Source of the DNA: Zhongshania aliphaticivorans
Lineage (GTDB): Bacteria; Pseudomonadota; Gammaproteobacteria; Pseudomonadales; Spongiibacteraceae
NCBI RefSeq assembly: GCF_902705855.1
Contig: NZ_CACSIJ010000013.1
Location: 143,248-187,413 of the forward strand
Length of the DNA: 44,166 nucleotides
Direction: 5' to 3'
Position numbers and translations under genes: made by a program. Below are positions 8,094 through 17,071 of this stretch, piece after piece (the first letter of the stretch is position 1; every line of letters starts with the position of its first letter). A model generated the notes under the pieces. It did not search any database, had not been told where the DNA came from, and worked only from the letters and a program-made list of their open reading frames with translations.

Positions 8094-8798
8094 ATGAGCA
8101 AAGTTTTGATATTGAGTGGTGGCAGCCAAGGTATTGGTTTTGCGACCGCAAAACGCTTTCTTGCTGAGGGCTATCGCGTTGTAAATCTATCTCGTCGGGC
8201 TATCGACTTGGCGGGTGCCGAGCACATTGGCGTCGATATGCAAAAGCGTGATTGGCTGGATAATTGCATTAACGACTTAGAGGCCGTAGCTAAAGACGCT
8301 GACGAGTTAGTGTTGCTGCATAACGCCGCTCGCCATGACAGCGATACAGTGAGAGATTTGTTGGTAGAAAACTTCGCTGATGTGCTACAAGTGAATTTAG
8401 TGGCACCGCAGCAACTGAACACCTTACTGATTCCGCTAATGAAACCAGGGTCGGCAATTTTGTATATGGGATCTACACTAAGTGAGAAAGCTGTCGCGGG
8501 CTGTGCATCATACATAGCGAGTAAGCATGGGGTGGTGGGCTTGATGAAGGCGACAACCCAGGATTTGATTGGTCGAGGTATACATACTGCCTGTATCTGC
8601 CCCGGGTTTACCGACACCGCGATGTTGCGGGGGAATCTTGGTGACGATCCCGTTGTGATGGCGGCGATTACGGGTATGGTCAGCTACGGTCGCTTGATTG
8701 ATCCCACTGAGATTGTCGACACAATATGGTTTTGTGCACAGAGCCCGGTCATTAATGGCAGCGTGCTGCACGCCAATCTGGGGCAGATAGAGCGCTAG
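8094..8798 (+). CDS. Short-chain dehydrogenase/reductase
   Basis: The 234-residue protein is a classical SDR. It has the cofactor motif GGSQGIG near residue 9, the NAG-like HNAA segment, a catalytic Ser in GSTLSEK and the YxxxK pair in SYIASKHG. CICPGFTDTAML is the usual post-catalytic PGxxxT region. The ATG at 8094 matches the family's N-terminus and follows a GGGAAA site. It lies after the PTPS-like gene; sepiapterin and dihydromonapterin reductases are SDRs, so a pterin reductase is a reasonable but unproven role. A generic ketone reductase is the alternative. Confidence 0.85.
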   Translation: MSKVLILSGGSQGIGFATAKRFLAEGYRVVNLSRRAIDLAGAEHIGVDMQKRDWLDNCINDLEAVAKDADELVLLHNAARHDSDTVRDLLVENFADVLQVNLVAPQQLNTLLIPLMKPGSAILYMGSTLSEKAVAGCASYIASKHGVVGLMKATTQDLIGRGIHTACICPGFTDTAMLRGNLGDDPVVMAAITGMVSYGRLIDPTEIVDTIWFCAQSPVINGSVLHANLGQIER

Positions 8799-9108
8799 GA
8801 TTAGCTCATAGAGCCAAGATAACGCCGCGGGCATACGCACATCGTGTGCGAAAATAGGTAGTATCCAAGATAGAGAATTTTTGTGATTCACACGATTATT
8901 TTTACCGTGATGCGACACAGTTCCGTTTTGAGATATCGTAATTTTTTATTAATAATTTTATCTAAATTATTGATAAACCAGCTGGATGACAGTTACGTAT
9001 CAGAGTAGAGTAAAGTAAAGATGCTTGCACACTTTTAAGGCGCTCTGAATAGGTCGGCTAATTAGGTCATTCTCGGCGTCAAAGTACAGCACAGAGGAGA
9101 TTGCAAAG
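8799..9108. promoter_or_regulatory. Intergenic region upstream of prkA with two palindromes
   Basis: This 310-base gap contains no gene I can support. It holds CGCACA-TCG-TGTGCG (8836-8850), a perfect inverted repeat, and TGTGA-T-TCACA (8882-8892), another perfect short palindrome. An AT-rich block follows (about 8940-8980). The prkA promoter must lie here, but I see no unambiguous -10/-35 or -12/-24 pair. An AGAGGAG ribosome site precedes the prkA ATG. Confidence 0.5.
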
Positions 9109-11031
9109 ATGGGCATACTTGAGAATGTTCGTGAGCAATACCTAAAGGGGCGTGACGAAGAAATGTCCCTAGAGGCCTACCTTGACCTATGCCGTCAAGA
9201 CCCACTTGCTTACGCAACCCCCGCTGAGCGTATGCTTGCCGCAATAGGCGAGCCTGAGTTGATCGACACCCGCAAAGATCCGCGCTTATCCCGAATATTT
9301 TCTAATCGTCTTATCCCTCGCTACCCCGCGTTTGAAGAGTTTTATGGGCTTGAAGATGTTATTGCGCAAATAGTCGCTTTTTTCAAACATGCTGCGCAGG
9401 GCTTAGAGGAGCGGAAGCAGGTTCTGTATCTGCTTGGTCCGGTTGGCGGTGGTAAATCATCGATTGCCGAACGCTTGAAAAAGCTGATGGAAGCTGCACC
9501 GATATACGCTATTAAAGGCTCGCCAATTAATGAGTCGCCGCTGGGGCTATTTGATCCGCTACGTGACGGTAAACAGTTAGAAGAAGAGTACGGCATTCCC
9601 CAGCGTTACCTTACCGGCTTGTCCTCGCCTTGGGCGATAAAACGCCTAGAAGAGTACGAAGGTGATTTGTCGAAATTCCGAGTGGTAAAAATTCAGCCTT
9701 CGGTCTTGAAGCAAGTTGCGGTGACCAAAACAGAACCTGGCGACGATAATAATCAGGATATCTCTACCCTTGTGGGTAAGGTCGATATTCGTAAATTAGA
9801 AGCGTATGCGCAGGATGATCCAGACGCCTATTCCTATTCAGGTGGCTTGTGTCTCGCGAACCAAGGTTTACTTGAATTTGTAGAGATGTTCAAAGCACCC
9901 ATCAAAATGCTGCATCCCTTATTAACAGCGACTCAAGAGGGTAACTACAAAGGCACTGAGGGCTTTTCGGCCATCCCATTCCAAGGGGTGATTCTTGCCC
10001 ACTCCAATGAGTCGGAATGGCAGAGTTTCCGTAACGACAAACACAATGAAGCGTTTCTAGACCGCGTTTATATTGTGAAAGTGCCTTACTGTTTGCAGGT
10101 GTCTGAAGAAGTAAAAATTTACCAAAAATTGCTACGCCATAGCTCGCTCTCTGCTGCGCCTTGCGCGCCGGGAACCATGGAAATGCTAGCGCAGTTTTCG
10201 GTTTTATCGCGTCTTCACGAGCCAGAGAATTCCAGTATTTACTCTAAAATGCGGGTCTATGATGGCGAGTCCCTAAAAGATACTGACCCCGCTGCCAAGT
10301 CCTTCCAAGAGTATCGTGACTACGCGGGTATCGACGAGGGCATGAACGGCATGTCGACGCGGTTTGCATTTAAAGTGTTGTCGGCGGTTTTCAACTACGA
10401 CAATTCTGAGATTGCCGCTAACCCAGTGCATCTAATGTACGTACTAGAACAGCGTATTCTTCGTGAGCAATTACCAGAAGACACCCAGCGCGTGTACCTA
10501 GAGTTTATTAAAGGTTGGCTCGCGGTGCGTTACGCAGAATACGTGGGTAAAGAGATTCAAACCTCGTATTTGGAATCGTACTCAGAATACGGTCAAAACA
10601 TATTTGATCGCTATGTGACCTTCGCCGATTACTGGATACAGGACGAGGATTATCGCGATCCTGAAACCGGTGCTATTTTTGACCGTGGCACTTTGAATGG
10701 CGAGCTTGAAAAAATCGAGAAGCCTGCGGGTATCGCTAATCCCAAAGATTTCCGCAACGAGATTGTTAATTTTGTGCTGCGAGCACGGGCGCAAAATGAA
10801 GGCCGCAATCCAAGCTGGACCAGTTACGAAAAATTGCGTGAAGTGATTGAGAAGAAAATGTTCTCTAGCACAGAGGAGTTGCTCCCGGTTATTTCCTTTA
10901 ATGCCAAGGCTTCGGTTGAAGATAAACAGAAGCACGAAAACTTTGTTACCCGAATGGTGGAGAAAGGATATACGCCTAAACAAGTGCGTTTGTTGTCTGA
11001 GTGGTATCTGCGGGTCAGAAAGGCAGGTTAA
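9109..11031 (+). CDS. prkA: PrkA-type serine protein kinase/AAA+ ATPase (YeaG)
   Basis: The 640-residue protein matches PrkA/YeaG in length and sequence. The AAA+ P-loop GPVGGGKSS is at residues 110-118, and the C-terminal kinase-like domain has the usual ending (GYTPKQVRLLSEWYLRVRKAG). PrkA proteins are soluble and act in nutrient-stress and stationary-phase adaptation; the E. coli protein works with YeaH. Here it heads an operon with yeaH (30-base gap) and spoVR (4-base overlap), the conserved order in proteobacteria. Its start is fixed by AGAGGAG about nine bases upstream. Confidence 0.97.
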   Translation: MGILENVREQYLKGRDEEMSLEAYLDLCRQDPLAYATPAERMLAAIGEPELIDTRKDPRLSRIFSNRLIPRYPAFEEFYGLEDVIAQIVAFFKHAAQGLEERKQVLYLLGPVGGGKSSIAERLKKLMEAAPIYAIKGSPINESPLGLFDPLRDGKQLEEEYGIPQRYLTGLSSPWAIKRLEEYEGDLSKFRVVKIQPSVLKQVAVTKTEPGDDNNQDISTLVGKVDIRKLEAYAQDDPDAYSYSGGLCLANQGLLEFVEMFKAPIKMLHPLLTATQEGNYKGTEGFSAIPFQGVILAHSNESEWQSFRNDKHNEAFLDRVYIVKVPYCLQVSEEVKIYQKLLRHSSLSAAPCAPGTMEMLAQFSVLSRLHEPENSSIYSKMRVYDGESLKDTDPAAKSFQEYRDYAGIDEGMNGMSTRFAFKVLSAVFNYDNSEIAANPVHLMYVLEQRILREQLPEDTQRVYLEFIKGWLAVRYAEYVGKEIQTSYLESYSEYGQNIFDRYVTFADYWIQDEDYRDPETGAIFDRGTLNGELEKIEKPAGIANPKDFRNEIVNFVLRARAQNEGRNPSWTSYEKLREVIEKKMFSSTEELLPVISFNAKASVEDKQKHENFVTRMVEKGYTPKQVRLLSEWYLRVRKAG

Positions 11032-11061
11032 TTATACGACCGTTTGTAGAAGGGGCGTACT

Positions 11062-12285
11062 ATGTCAATGATTATTGACCGCCGCCTGAATGATCGCAAC
11101 AAAAACGCGACGAATCGCCAGCGGTTTATCAAGCGGTACAAAGAGCAATTGCGACGGTCTGTCGCAGATATTGTGGCCGACCGATCCATCACCGATATGT
11201 CTCGCGGTGGCGAGGTTGGAATTCCCGTAAAGGACATTTCCGAACCGAGGTTTCGTATCGGTCGTGGTGGCGACCGAGAAATGGTACACCCCGGCAATAA
11301 GGAATTTAATACCGGCGATATGATTGCCAAACCTAAATCTGGCGGTGGTGGCGGCAGCGGTTCTGGTGGTGAAGGCCAAGGAGAGGACGGGCAAGATAAT
11401 TTCATGTTTACTCTTTCTAAAGAAGAGTTCATGAATCTGTTTTTTGACGACCTCGAACTTCCTCGTCTGGCGCGAACCGTGCTGGGCGATTCTCAGCAAT
11501 TTACCTATCGTCGTGCGGGTTATACGCCGAGTGGCGTTCCGGCTAATCTGTCGGTGCCACGCTCAGTTAAAAATGCCATGGCGCGCCGTATTGCATTAAC
11601 TGCTCCGCTTAAGCGCGAGCTCGAGGAGCTGAAAACCTCCGGTGCTGACGTAGCCGAGATCGATGCACTTGAAAAAAGAATTGCACGTATTCCCTTTCTG
11701 GACGAATACGATCTACGGTTTCGTCATCGCGTAAAAGAACCCAAGCCTATTAGTCGAGCTGTGATGTTTTGCTTAATGGATGTTTCCGCCTCGATGTCGG
11801 AGAAAAAAAAGGATTTGGCAAAGCGGTTTTATACTTTGTTATACCTTTTCTTAAGTCGAAAATATGAAAAGGTTGAGCTGGTATTTATTCGCCATACCTC
11901 AAATGCCGAAGAAGTCGACGAACACGCTTTTTTCCACGACCCACAAACCGGCGGCACAGTGGTCATGTCGGCGTTGGATTTGATGATAGAAATTCAGCGT
12001 GAACGCTACTCACCTAATGAGTGGAATATATACGCCGCTCAAGTGTCAGATGGCGATGCGTTTGGAAGTGATCCACAACGCAGCGCGATGAGATTGAGCA
12101 AAGATATTCTGCCTTGGTGTAAATATTTTGCCTACGTTGAAGTACCGGACAGTCCTTCTACTATTACCCCTTTGGCCGCTGCGTATAGTCAGATTCGGAA
12201 TGAAACCTTTGCAATGAGTACCGTCATGGATCGCAGCGATGTGTATCCAGTCTTGCGCGAACTGTTTCATAAGGAGTCTGCATGA
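11062..12285 (+). CDS. yeaH: UPF0229 / DUF444 protein YeaH
   Basis: The 407-residue protein is the YeaH/YhbH family partner of PrkA. It has a basic N-terminus (IDRRLNDRNKNATNRQRF), a glycine-rich linker around residues 93-105, and a von Willebrand A-like C-terminal half whose metal site motif DVSASMS begins at residue 240. Its biochemical activity is not established. The linker is unusually glycine and serine rich but such linkers vary in this family. It overlaps the next gene as ATGA, implying coupled translation. Confidence 0.96.
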   Translation: MSMIIDRRLNDRNKNATNRQRFIKRYKEQLRRSVADIVADRSITDMSRGGEVGIPVKDISEPRFRIGRGGDREMVHPGNKEFNTGDMIAKPKSGGGGGSGSGGEGQGEDGQDNFMFTLSKEEFMNLFFDDLELPRLARTVLGDSQQFTYRRAGYTPSGVPANLSVPRSVKNAMARRIALTAPLKRELEELKTSGADVAEIDALEKRIARIPFLDEYDLRFRHRVKEPKPISRAVMFCLMDVSASMSEKKKDLAKRFYTLLYLFLSRKYEKVELVFIRHTSNAEEVDEHAFFHDPQTGGTVVMSALDLMIEIQRERYSPNEWNIYAAQVSDGDAFGSDPQRSAMRLSKDILPWCKYFAYVEVPDSPSTITPLAAAYSQIRNETFAMSTVMDRSDVYPVLRELFHKESA

Positions 12286-13799
12286 CAACAGTGAAAAGAA
12301 AGAAGACTATTTTATCCCACGGTGGTGATTGGGATTTCGAACTCTTACAGCGCTACGACAAGGAAATTTCTGCCATTGCCAAGGAGTATGGCCTTGATAC
12401 CTATCCTAATCAGATAGAGGTTATCGCGTCTGAACAAATGCTAGATGCCTACGCTTCTGTCGGTTTGCCAATCAGTTACAGTCATTGGAGCTACGGCAAG
12501 GAATTTATACAGAACGAAGAAGCGTATCGGCGTGGCATGCGGGGCTTAGCTTACGAGCTGGTAATCAATTCCGACCCCTGTATCGCCTATTTAATGGAAG
12601 ATAATAGTCTGCCGATGCAGGCGCTGGTTATTGCCCATGCCTGCTATGGTCACAATTCCTTTTTTAAAGGCAATTACCTGTTTAAACAGTGGACTAGCGC
12701 AGATGCGATAGTCGATTACATGGTATTTGCACGGAAGTATATTTTTGACTGCGAGCAGCGCTACGGCGAACAGCGTGTAGAGGAGACCATTGATGCCTGT
12801 CACGCGCTAATGGATCACGGTGTTGATCGTTTCCATCGGCCGTCGCCACTGTCGGCAGAAGACGAACTGCAGCGTCAGCACGAACGCGAAGAGCATGCGT
12901 GGACGCAGTACGATGATATATGGCGCACGCTTCCCCAAAAGACGGTGGATAAAGCCGGCGCTAAAAAGAAAAAGCGAACCTTTCCGCCTGAGCCACAAGA
13001 AAATTTATTGTATTTTGTCGAAAAGTACTCGCCAACACTGGAGCCGTGGCAGCGCGAAATTGTCAGAATCGTTCGCAAGCTCGCTCAGTATTTCTATCCC
13101 CAGGGTTTAACTAAAGTGATGAACGAGGGCTGGGCAACCTTTTGGCATTACACCTTGTTGAATACCATGTACGACCGCGGGCTGGTTGATGACGGCTTTA
13201 TGTTCGAGATTTTGCAGTCTCATACCAATGTGGTCATGCAGCCGGGTTTTGATCACCCTGGCTATTCGGGTATCAATCCCTATGCCCTAGGTTTCGCAAT
13301 GATGCGTGATATACGCCGAATTTGTGAAGAGCCAGACGATGAGGATCGGGCGTGGTTTCCCGATATAGTGGACAAAGATTGGCGCGAGGTGCTCGATTTC
13401 GCCATGCGCAACTATAAGGACGAGTCGTTTATTGCCCAGTATTTGTCGCCCAAATTGATTCGTGAATTTCATTTGTTTGCGATTGCCGACAAGCATAAAG
13501 AAGATCACCTAACCGTTGAAGCTATTCACAATGAGGCTGGTTACCGTGAAGTGCGGCGCTTGCTGTCAAAGCAATATAATCGTGATGTGCTGATTCCCGA
13601 TATTCAAATATTGCGTTACGAGCACATGGGGGATAGATCATTGGTTCTGCGCTATAACCAGCTTCGCGAGCGACCATTAACCGACGATGCGAAGGAGGTA
13701 TTGAAACATCTCAGCCGCCTGTGGGGATTTACAGTTACGATGGAGGTGTTTGAAGAGGGGCGTGGTGTGGTCGACAAAGTAGAAGTAAGTCCTGCCTGA
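12282..13799 (+). CDS. spoVR: SpoVR family protein (YcgB-like)
   Basis: The 505-residue protein has the conserved SpoVR features: an N-terminal segment GGDWDFELLQRYDKEI, the histidine-rich AHACYGHNSFFKGNYLFKQW, and MNEGWATFWHYT. Family members are required for cortex formation in Bacillus, but in non-sporulating proteobacteria they always accompany prkA and yeaH and have a stress-related role that is not well defined. It is the last gene of this operon and starts inside the yeaH stop. A hairpin lies just after the stop. Confidence 0.96.
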   Translation: MTTVKRKKTILSHGGDWDFELLQRYDKEISAIAKEYGLDTYPNQIEVIASEQMLDAYASVGLPISYSHWSYGKEFIQNEEAYRRGMRGLAYELVINSDPCIAYLMEDNSLPMQALVIAHACYGHNSFFKGNYLFKQWTSADAIVDYMVFARKYIFDCEQRYGEQRVEETIDACHALMDHGVDRFHRPSPLSAEDELQRQHEREEHAWTQYDDIWRTLPQKTVDKAGAKKKKRTFPPEPQENLLYFVEKYSPTLEPWQREIVRIVRKLAQYFYPQGLTKVMNEGWATFWHYTLLNTMYDRGLVDDGFMFEILQSHTNVVMQPGFDHPGYSGINPYALGFAMMRDIRRICEEPDDEDRAWFPDIVDKDWREVLDFAMRNYKDESFIAQYLSPKLIREFHLFAIADKHKEDHLTVEAIHNEAGYREVRRLLSKQYNRDVLIPDIQILRYEHMGDRSLVLRYNQLRERPLTDDAKEVLKHLSRLWGFTVTMEVFEEGRGVVDKVEVSPA

Positions 13800-13802
13800 T
13801 TT

Positions 13803-13829
13803 TTTGCCACCACATACTGTGGTGGCAAA
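13803..13829. terminator. Bidirectional hairpin between convergent genes
   Basis: A perfect 12-bp inverted repeat (arm TTTGCCACCACA) with a three-base loop sits between the spoVR stop and the stop of the convergent crotonase gene. It has no T run beyond the stem on either strand, so it may terminate weakly in both directions. Confidence 0.6.
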
Positions 13830-13859
13830 TAACTGTACTGCACAACGGTGTGTTTTAGA

Positions 13860-14675
13860 TTAATTGCCCTCAAATTGCGCAGTTGTTTTATTTAAGAAGG
13901 CATTTAGTGCACGTTGATGATCTTCGGTGTGATGGCATTGGCCCTGAACATCAGCGCATACATCGAGAAAATCCCCAAGCTCTTGTCGCTGTGCCAACTT
14001 CATTAAGCGCTTAGTTGCCCGCAGGGCCTGCGGTGGTTTACTGGCGTATTCACTTGCGTAGCGTTCGGCGGTAGTGAGCAGTGTTTCTTTTGGTACACAT
14101 TCAAGTAACAGTCCGAGTTTGAGTGCTTCGGCGCTGTCGATGATGCGTCCGCTAAAAGTGAGTTCGGCCGCGCGTTGGTAGCCGACTAAGCGTTGCAGAA
14201 ACCATGCACCGCCATCGCCGGGAATGATGCCAAGGTTGATGAAGGTTTCGCCAAAGCGAGTCTGCTCACAGCCAATACGAATATCCGCCATGCAGCAAAG
14301 GTCGAAGCCGGCGCCGACTGCCGCGCCATTAACGGCGGCAATGGTGATGATTTCTGCGTTATGCATGGCGTGGGATATACGTTGAATCCCGTCTTTATAG
14401 CTGGCGCTAATTTCGGTGGCGCTACCGCCAAACATTCCCACTTTGTCACGCATATCTTTGATGTTTCCGCCTGCGCTAAATGCGGAGCCCGCACCGGTAA
14501 TAATCAGGCAAGATATCTCTTTGTTTGCGTTTGCCCATTCTATGGTGGCGCATAAATCATCAATGAGTGTGGTTCCGGTTAGCGCATTGCGAACGTCGTC
14601 GCGCTCAAAGCACAGGGTGGCGTAACGATTGGTGACAGTAAGTGTGGCGTCGCAAAGTATTGGTTGGGCAGGCAT
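13860..14675 (-). CDS. Enoyl-CoA hydratase/isomerase family protein
   Basis: This is a 271-residue crotonase. The oxyanion-hole segment is GAGSAFSAGGNIKDM and the second hole segment AAVNGAAVGAGFDLCCMAD. At the position of the first hydratase Glu it has Asp or Leu (GAGFDLCCMAD), while the second position reads NLGIIPGDGG rather than PE. With both glutamates apparently missing, an isomerase or another crotonase activity is more likely than simple hydration. The start at 14675 is the only good N-terminus, yet no Shine-Dalgarno sequence is visible on its strand. It is monocistronic in this window. Confidence 0.85.
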   Translation of the reverse strand: MPAQPILCDATLTVTNRYATLCFERDDVRNALTGTTLIDDLCATIEWANANKEISCLIITGAGSAFSAGGNIKDMRDKVGMFGGSATEISASYKDGIQRISHAMHNAEIITIAAVNGAAVGAGFDLCCMADIRIGCEQTRFGETFINLGIIPGDGGAWFLQRLVGYQRAAELTFSGRIIDSAEALKLGLLLECVPKETLLTTAERYASEYASKPPQALRATKRLMKLAQRQELGDFLDVCADVQGQCHHTEDHQRALNAFLNKTTAQFEGN

Positions 14676-14745
14676 AGGAGGTGGATTCCGAGTGAAAACA
14701 AAGTTAAAAAATTATAGCAAAGTAAATGCAACTAAGTTGTTTTGA
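14676..14745 (+). CDS. Possible micro-ORF with a perfect ribosome site
   Basis: A full AGGAGGTG at 14676-14683 is followed eight bases later by GTG (14692) opening 17 codons to TGA at 14743-14745 (predicted MKTKLKNYSKVNATKLF, lysine-rich). It lies in the divergent gap upstream of the minus-strand crotonase. No homologue is recognised, and the match may be chance, but the site and spacing are ideal. Confidence 0.25.
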
Positions 14746-14953
14746 ATGGGGTCATAAAATGGGAGCAGAGAAAATTTTTAAGCTGGCCTTGTTTTTGCAG
14801 TCACATATTGGACAGCAGAGCCATATATGCATTTTTGCGATTAGTTGAGTTTGACGGGAATTGATCTACTACTGCAGTGCATACGTAATGAGTTTTTATT
14901 TGTGTGTTGGCATATATGCTGTATTCCATTCGCACATAATAATAGGTGAAAAA

Positions 14954-15244
14954 ATGACCAAAGTATTTACAGACCAGTTAGCGGCATTACCTATTACAGA
15001 AATTGTAATTAAGGCAATAGAAGGAGGACGCTATACTGCATTTTTGGCCTTAGAAGGCAGACTGTTGCGAATATACGAGCTAGACAATACGGCTTTGTGT
15101 CGTCGTAGTATTGCCGATATAAAATCTGTTTTACTTGAATATGGTTGTGGAAAGAGAGCGGTGTTAGTTCATCATTCCGCGAATGATGAACTCATGGTAA
15201 ATGAGTCCGCGCTAGGTTCGGCCATGAAGCTTGCTCTAGGATAA
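14954..15244 (+). CDS. Small DUF6482-like protein
   Basis: The protein is 96 residues from the ATG at 14954, which follows an AGGTGA site. Its layout resembles the DUF6482 family of gammaproteobacteria: an EGGRYTAFLALEGR segment near the N-terminus and VLVHHSANDELM near the C-terminus. No signal peptide or membrane segment is seen and its function is unknown. The longer frame from 14861 includes a hydrophobic upstream stretch without a ribosome site, so I did not use it. The family call is from memory of the pattern, not a search. Confidence 0.7.
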   Translation: MTKVFTDQLAALPITEIVIKAIEGGRYTAFLALEGRLLRIYELDNTALCRRSIADIKSVLLEYGCGKRAVLVHHSANDELMVNESALGSAMKLALG

Positions 15245-15260
15245 AGATTAGAAAATATCT

Positions 15261-16802
15261 TTATCTCGGGTTTCCCATGGGTAATGACAGTATCCAAAGT
15301 CCGGCGACGGTAAAGGCGATCATTAATAGCAGCATTGGAATTTGGCTTAGCATGGCTTGCCGTTTCGAGCTAAATAATCCAAGCGCTTGGCGATGGGCAA
15401 TATAGACACTCATAATATGCCCAAGCACAATTAGACTTAGCTGCGCATGCCAGACTGTTTCGACATTTGGAATAATTGGCGCTCGAAACCACCCGGCAGT
15501 AGAAAAAATATTCATGCCAATACCAAAAGGGTCCGATGCCAAGCTGATGATCTTAATACCCTGTGTTTGTACTAATGGATAGTAGTGGCTTAGGTGGTAG
15601 GCCAGCACAATGGGCAGTAGTGAATAAGCAAAATGCAAAGCGAGTTGTTTGCTAGTGAGCGTGCTTTTCGAAATATATTTACTTATGGCAATAAAGCCAA
15701 AATAAATTAAAAAATAGAGTAAGGGTAAGAATACTAACCACGTTGTTTGATAGATTAAATACAGTGTCCTTAATTTTGGATAGGCGCTGAACGGATTTTT
15801 CCCGACGTACGGTTGTAGGTAAGGATTTAGTTCAACCCAGAACGTGCGTACCCAGAGCTGTGACTCGTGTAGACCGTCAAAGGCAGTTGAGGCGAGCATG
15901 CATAAAATGAAGGCGAGTAGGCTAAGTTCGGAAGGAGATGATCGATTCAATCGTATAAACGGGCTCTGAACGTACACATCTGGATCAGAATTCCCCTTTG
16001 TTATATTTCTGAATACAAAGCTCATTTTTGAGAGCAACATCAAAAGAACACTAAATAACTCACCGTATTTATACCAATTGTTTGTGCCTACTAACCCTGC
16101 TGCTAGTAAATTAAATACGGTGTAGGCGAGCAAATATTGAGATAGCGACAATGGTGTTGCAGACCCAAATAACTCTATCCAGATAAAACCCATATACAGA
16201 ATAGTGGCAGGCCAATAACTTAGCTGCGCCGGGTAGTTGAATAGCCCCTGGTGGTAGGATTTATAAAATCGGCCAATGCCATCTGACAGTATTTTCCACG
16301 GGTTTAACCATTGGTAACTATTTCCCGTAAACGCGCAGATATAAGTGTAGGCCAGTACAAAAATCACCCAGAAAAAGGTCATATTAAAGTTGCCATAGGG
16401 ATTGCGGTTGCCAAAAAAGCCAGTCGCAATGCATAGCAATAGCATGAATACGCTCAGCCCTTTTAGCCAAGGTTTTACGGATCGCAATGTTGAGATCAGT
16501 GTGGAGGGAATGCTTAAACGCATACTTGAATTAGTTTGCGAGCGTTCGCCGTGCAAAAAATACCCGAACACGATAAAGGACACCGCAACAGCCGCGGCAG
16601 AGCCGTATAGATATAAAGACAGTGGTACAGGTAAGGAATACGTTTGGCCGAATGAGTGGGCGTAAGATGTATTGCAATAAAGTAGGCTTATAGCTATCAG
16701 CCCAAAGAATCTGATTAGACGAGGTTGTGAGTGAGGGGCTACCCGTAAAAGCCCCTTGCGTAGCGTGTAAGAGGCCGTTTTCTTGATACTGCATTTACTC
16801 AT
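15261..16802 (-). CDS. Polytopic membrane protein of unknown function
   Basis: The 513-residue protein begins with a basic leader and a cleavable-looking signal (FFGLIAISLLYCNTSYA), followed by HSFGQTYSLPVPLSLYLYGSAAA. I count roughly ten further hydrophobic segments. The segment NSYQWLNPWKILSDGIGRF and the loop RTFWVELNPYLQPYVGKNP look conserved-type. Related membrane proteins with an N-terminal HSFGQRYDLPxPL pattern occur in bacteria and some have been annotated as fenitrothion hydrolase, which may be only a transferred name. No catalytic motif is obvious to me. It diverges from the lipoprotein gene at 17072 and lies tail to tail with the small gene at 14954. Confidence 0.7.
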   Translation of the reverse strand: MSKCSIKKTASYTLRKGLLRVAPHSQPRLIRFFGLIAISLLYCNTSYAHSFGQTYSLPVPLSLYLYGSAAAVAVSFIVFGYFLHGERSQTNSSMRLSIPSTLISTLRSVKPWLKGLSVFMLLLCIATGFFGNRNPYGNFNMTFFWVIFVLAYTYICAFTGNSYQWLNPWKILSDGIGRFYKSYHQGLFNYPAQLSYWPATILYMGFIWIELFGSATPLSLSQYLLAYTVFNLLAAGLVGTNNWYKYGELFSVLLMLLSKMSFVFRNITKGNSDPDVYVQSPFIRLNRSSPSELSLLAFILCMLASTAFDGLHESQLWVRTFWVELNPYLQPYVGKNPFSAYPKLRTLYLIYQTTWLVFLPLLYFLIYFGFIAISKYISKSTLTSKQLALHFAYSLLPIVLAYHLSHYYPLVQTQGIKIISLASDPFGIGMNIFSTAGWFRAPIIPNVETVWHAQLSLIVLGHIMSVYIAHRQALGLFSSKRQAMLSQIPMLLLMIAFTVAGLWILSLPMGNPR

Positions 16803-16910
16803 CTTATTGCCTTGTTGAGTTTAGTGCTTGGCCTGCCATACCTTACTAAGGTGATGGCGATCTTGGTAATAGCTGCTAATAATAAGCATAAGGGGCTATC
16901 CGTGGTGGTT

Positions 16911-16925
16911 AACTTCTTTGAAGTT
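16911..16925. promoter_or_regulatory. Inverted repeat in a divergent promoter region
   Basis: AACTTC-TTT-GAAGTT is a perfect short palindrome in the 269-base gap between the membrane protein and the lipoprotein gene. It could be an operator shared by both, but nothing identifies the regulator. Confidence 0.3.
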
Positions 16926-17071
16926 GCTATCGGTTGTTTGTAAATGTGACTTCTGACACGGCAGCTAGTGTGTATTGTTAGATATAACTGCACATTATGA
17001 TAGCATGCGCCATTGTGAAATTGCTTGGCAGCGGTTGGGTCGGCAATACCGGTCTATTTTAGGATGCGACT

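Noticed and set aside
8882-8892. TGTGATTCACA as a CRP site
   Set aside because: A CRP site has six bases between TGTGA and TCACA; here there is one.
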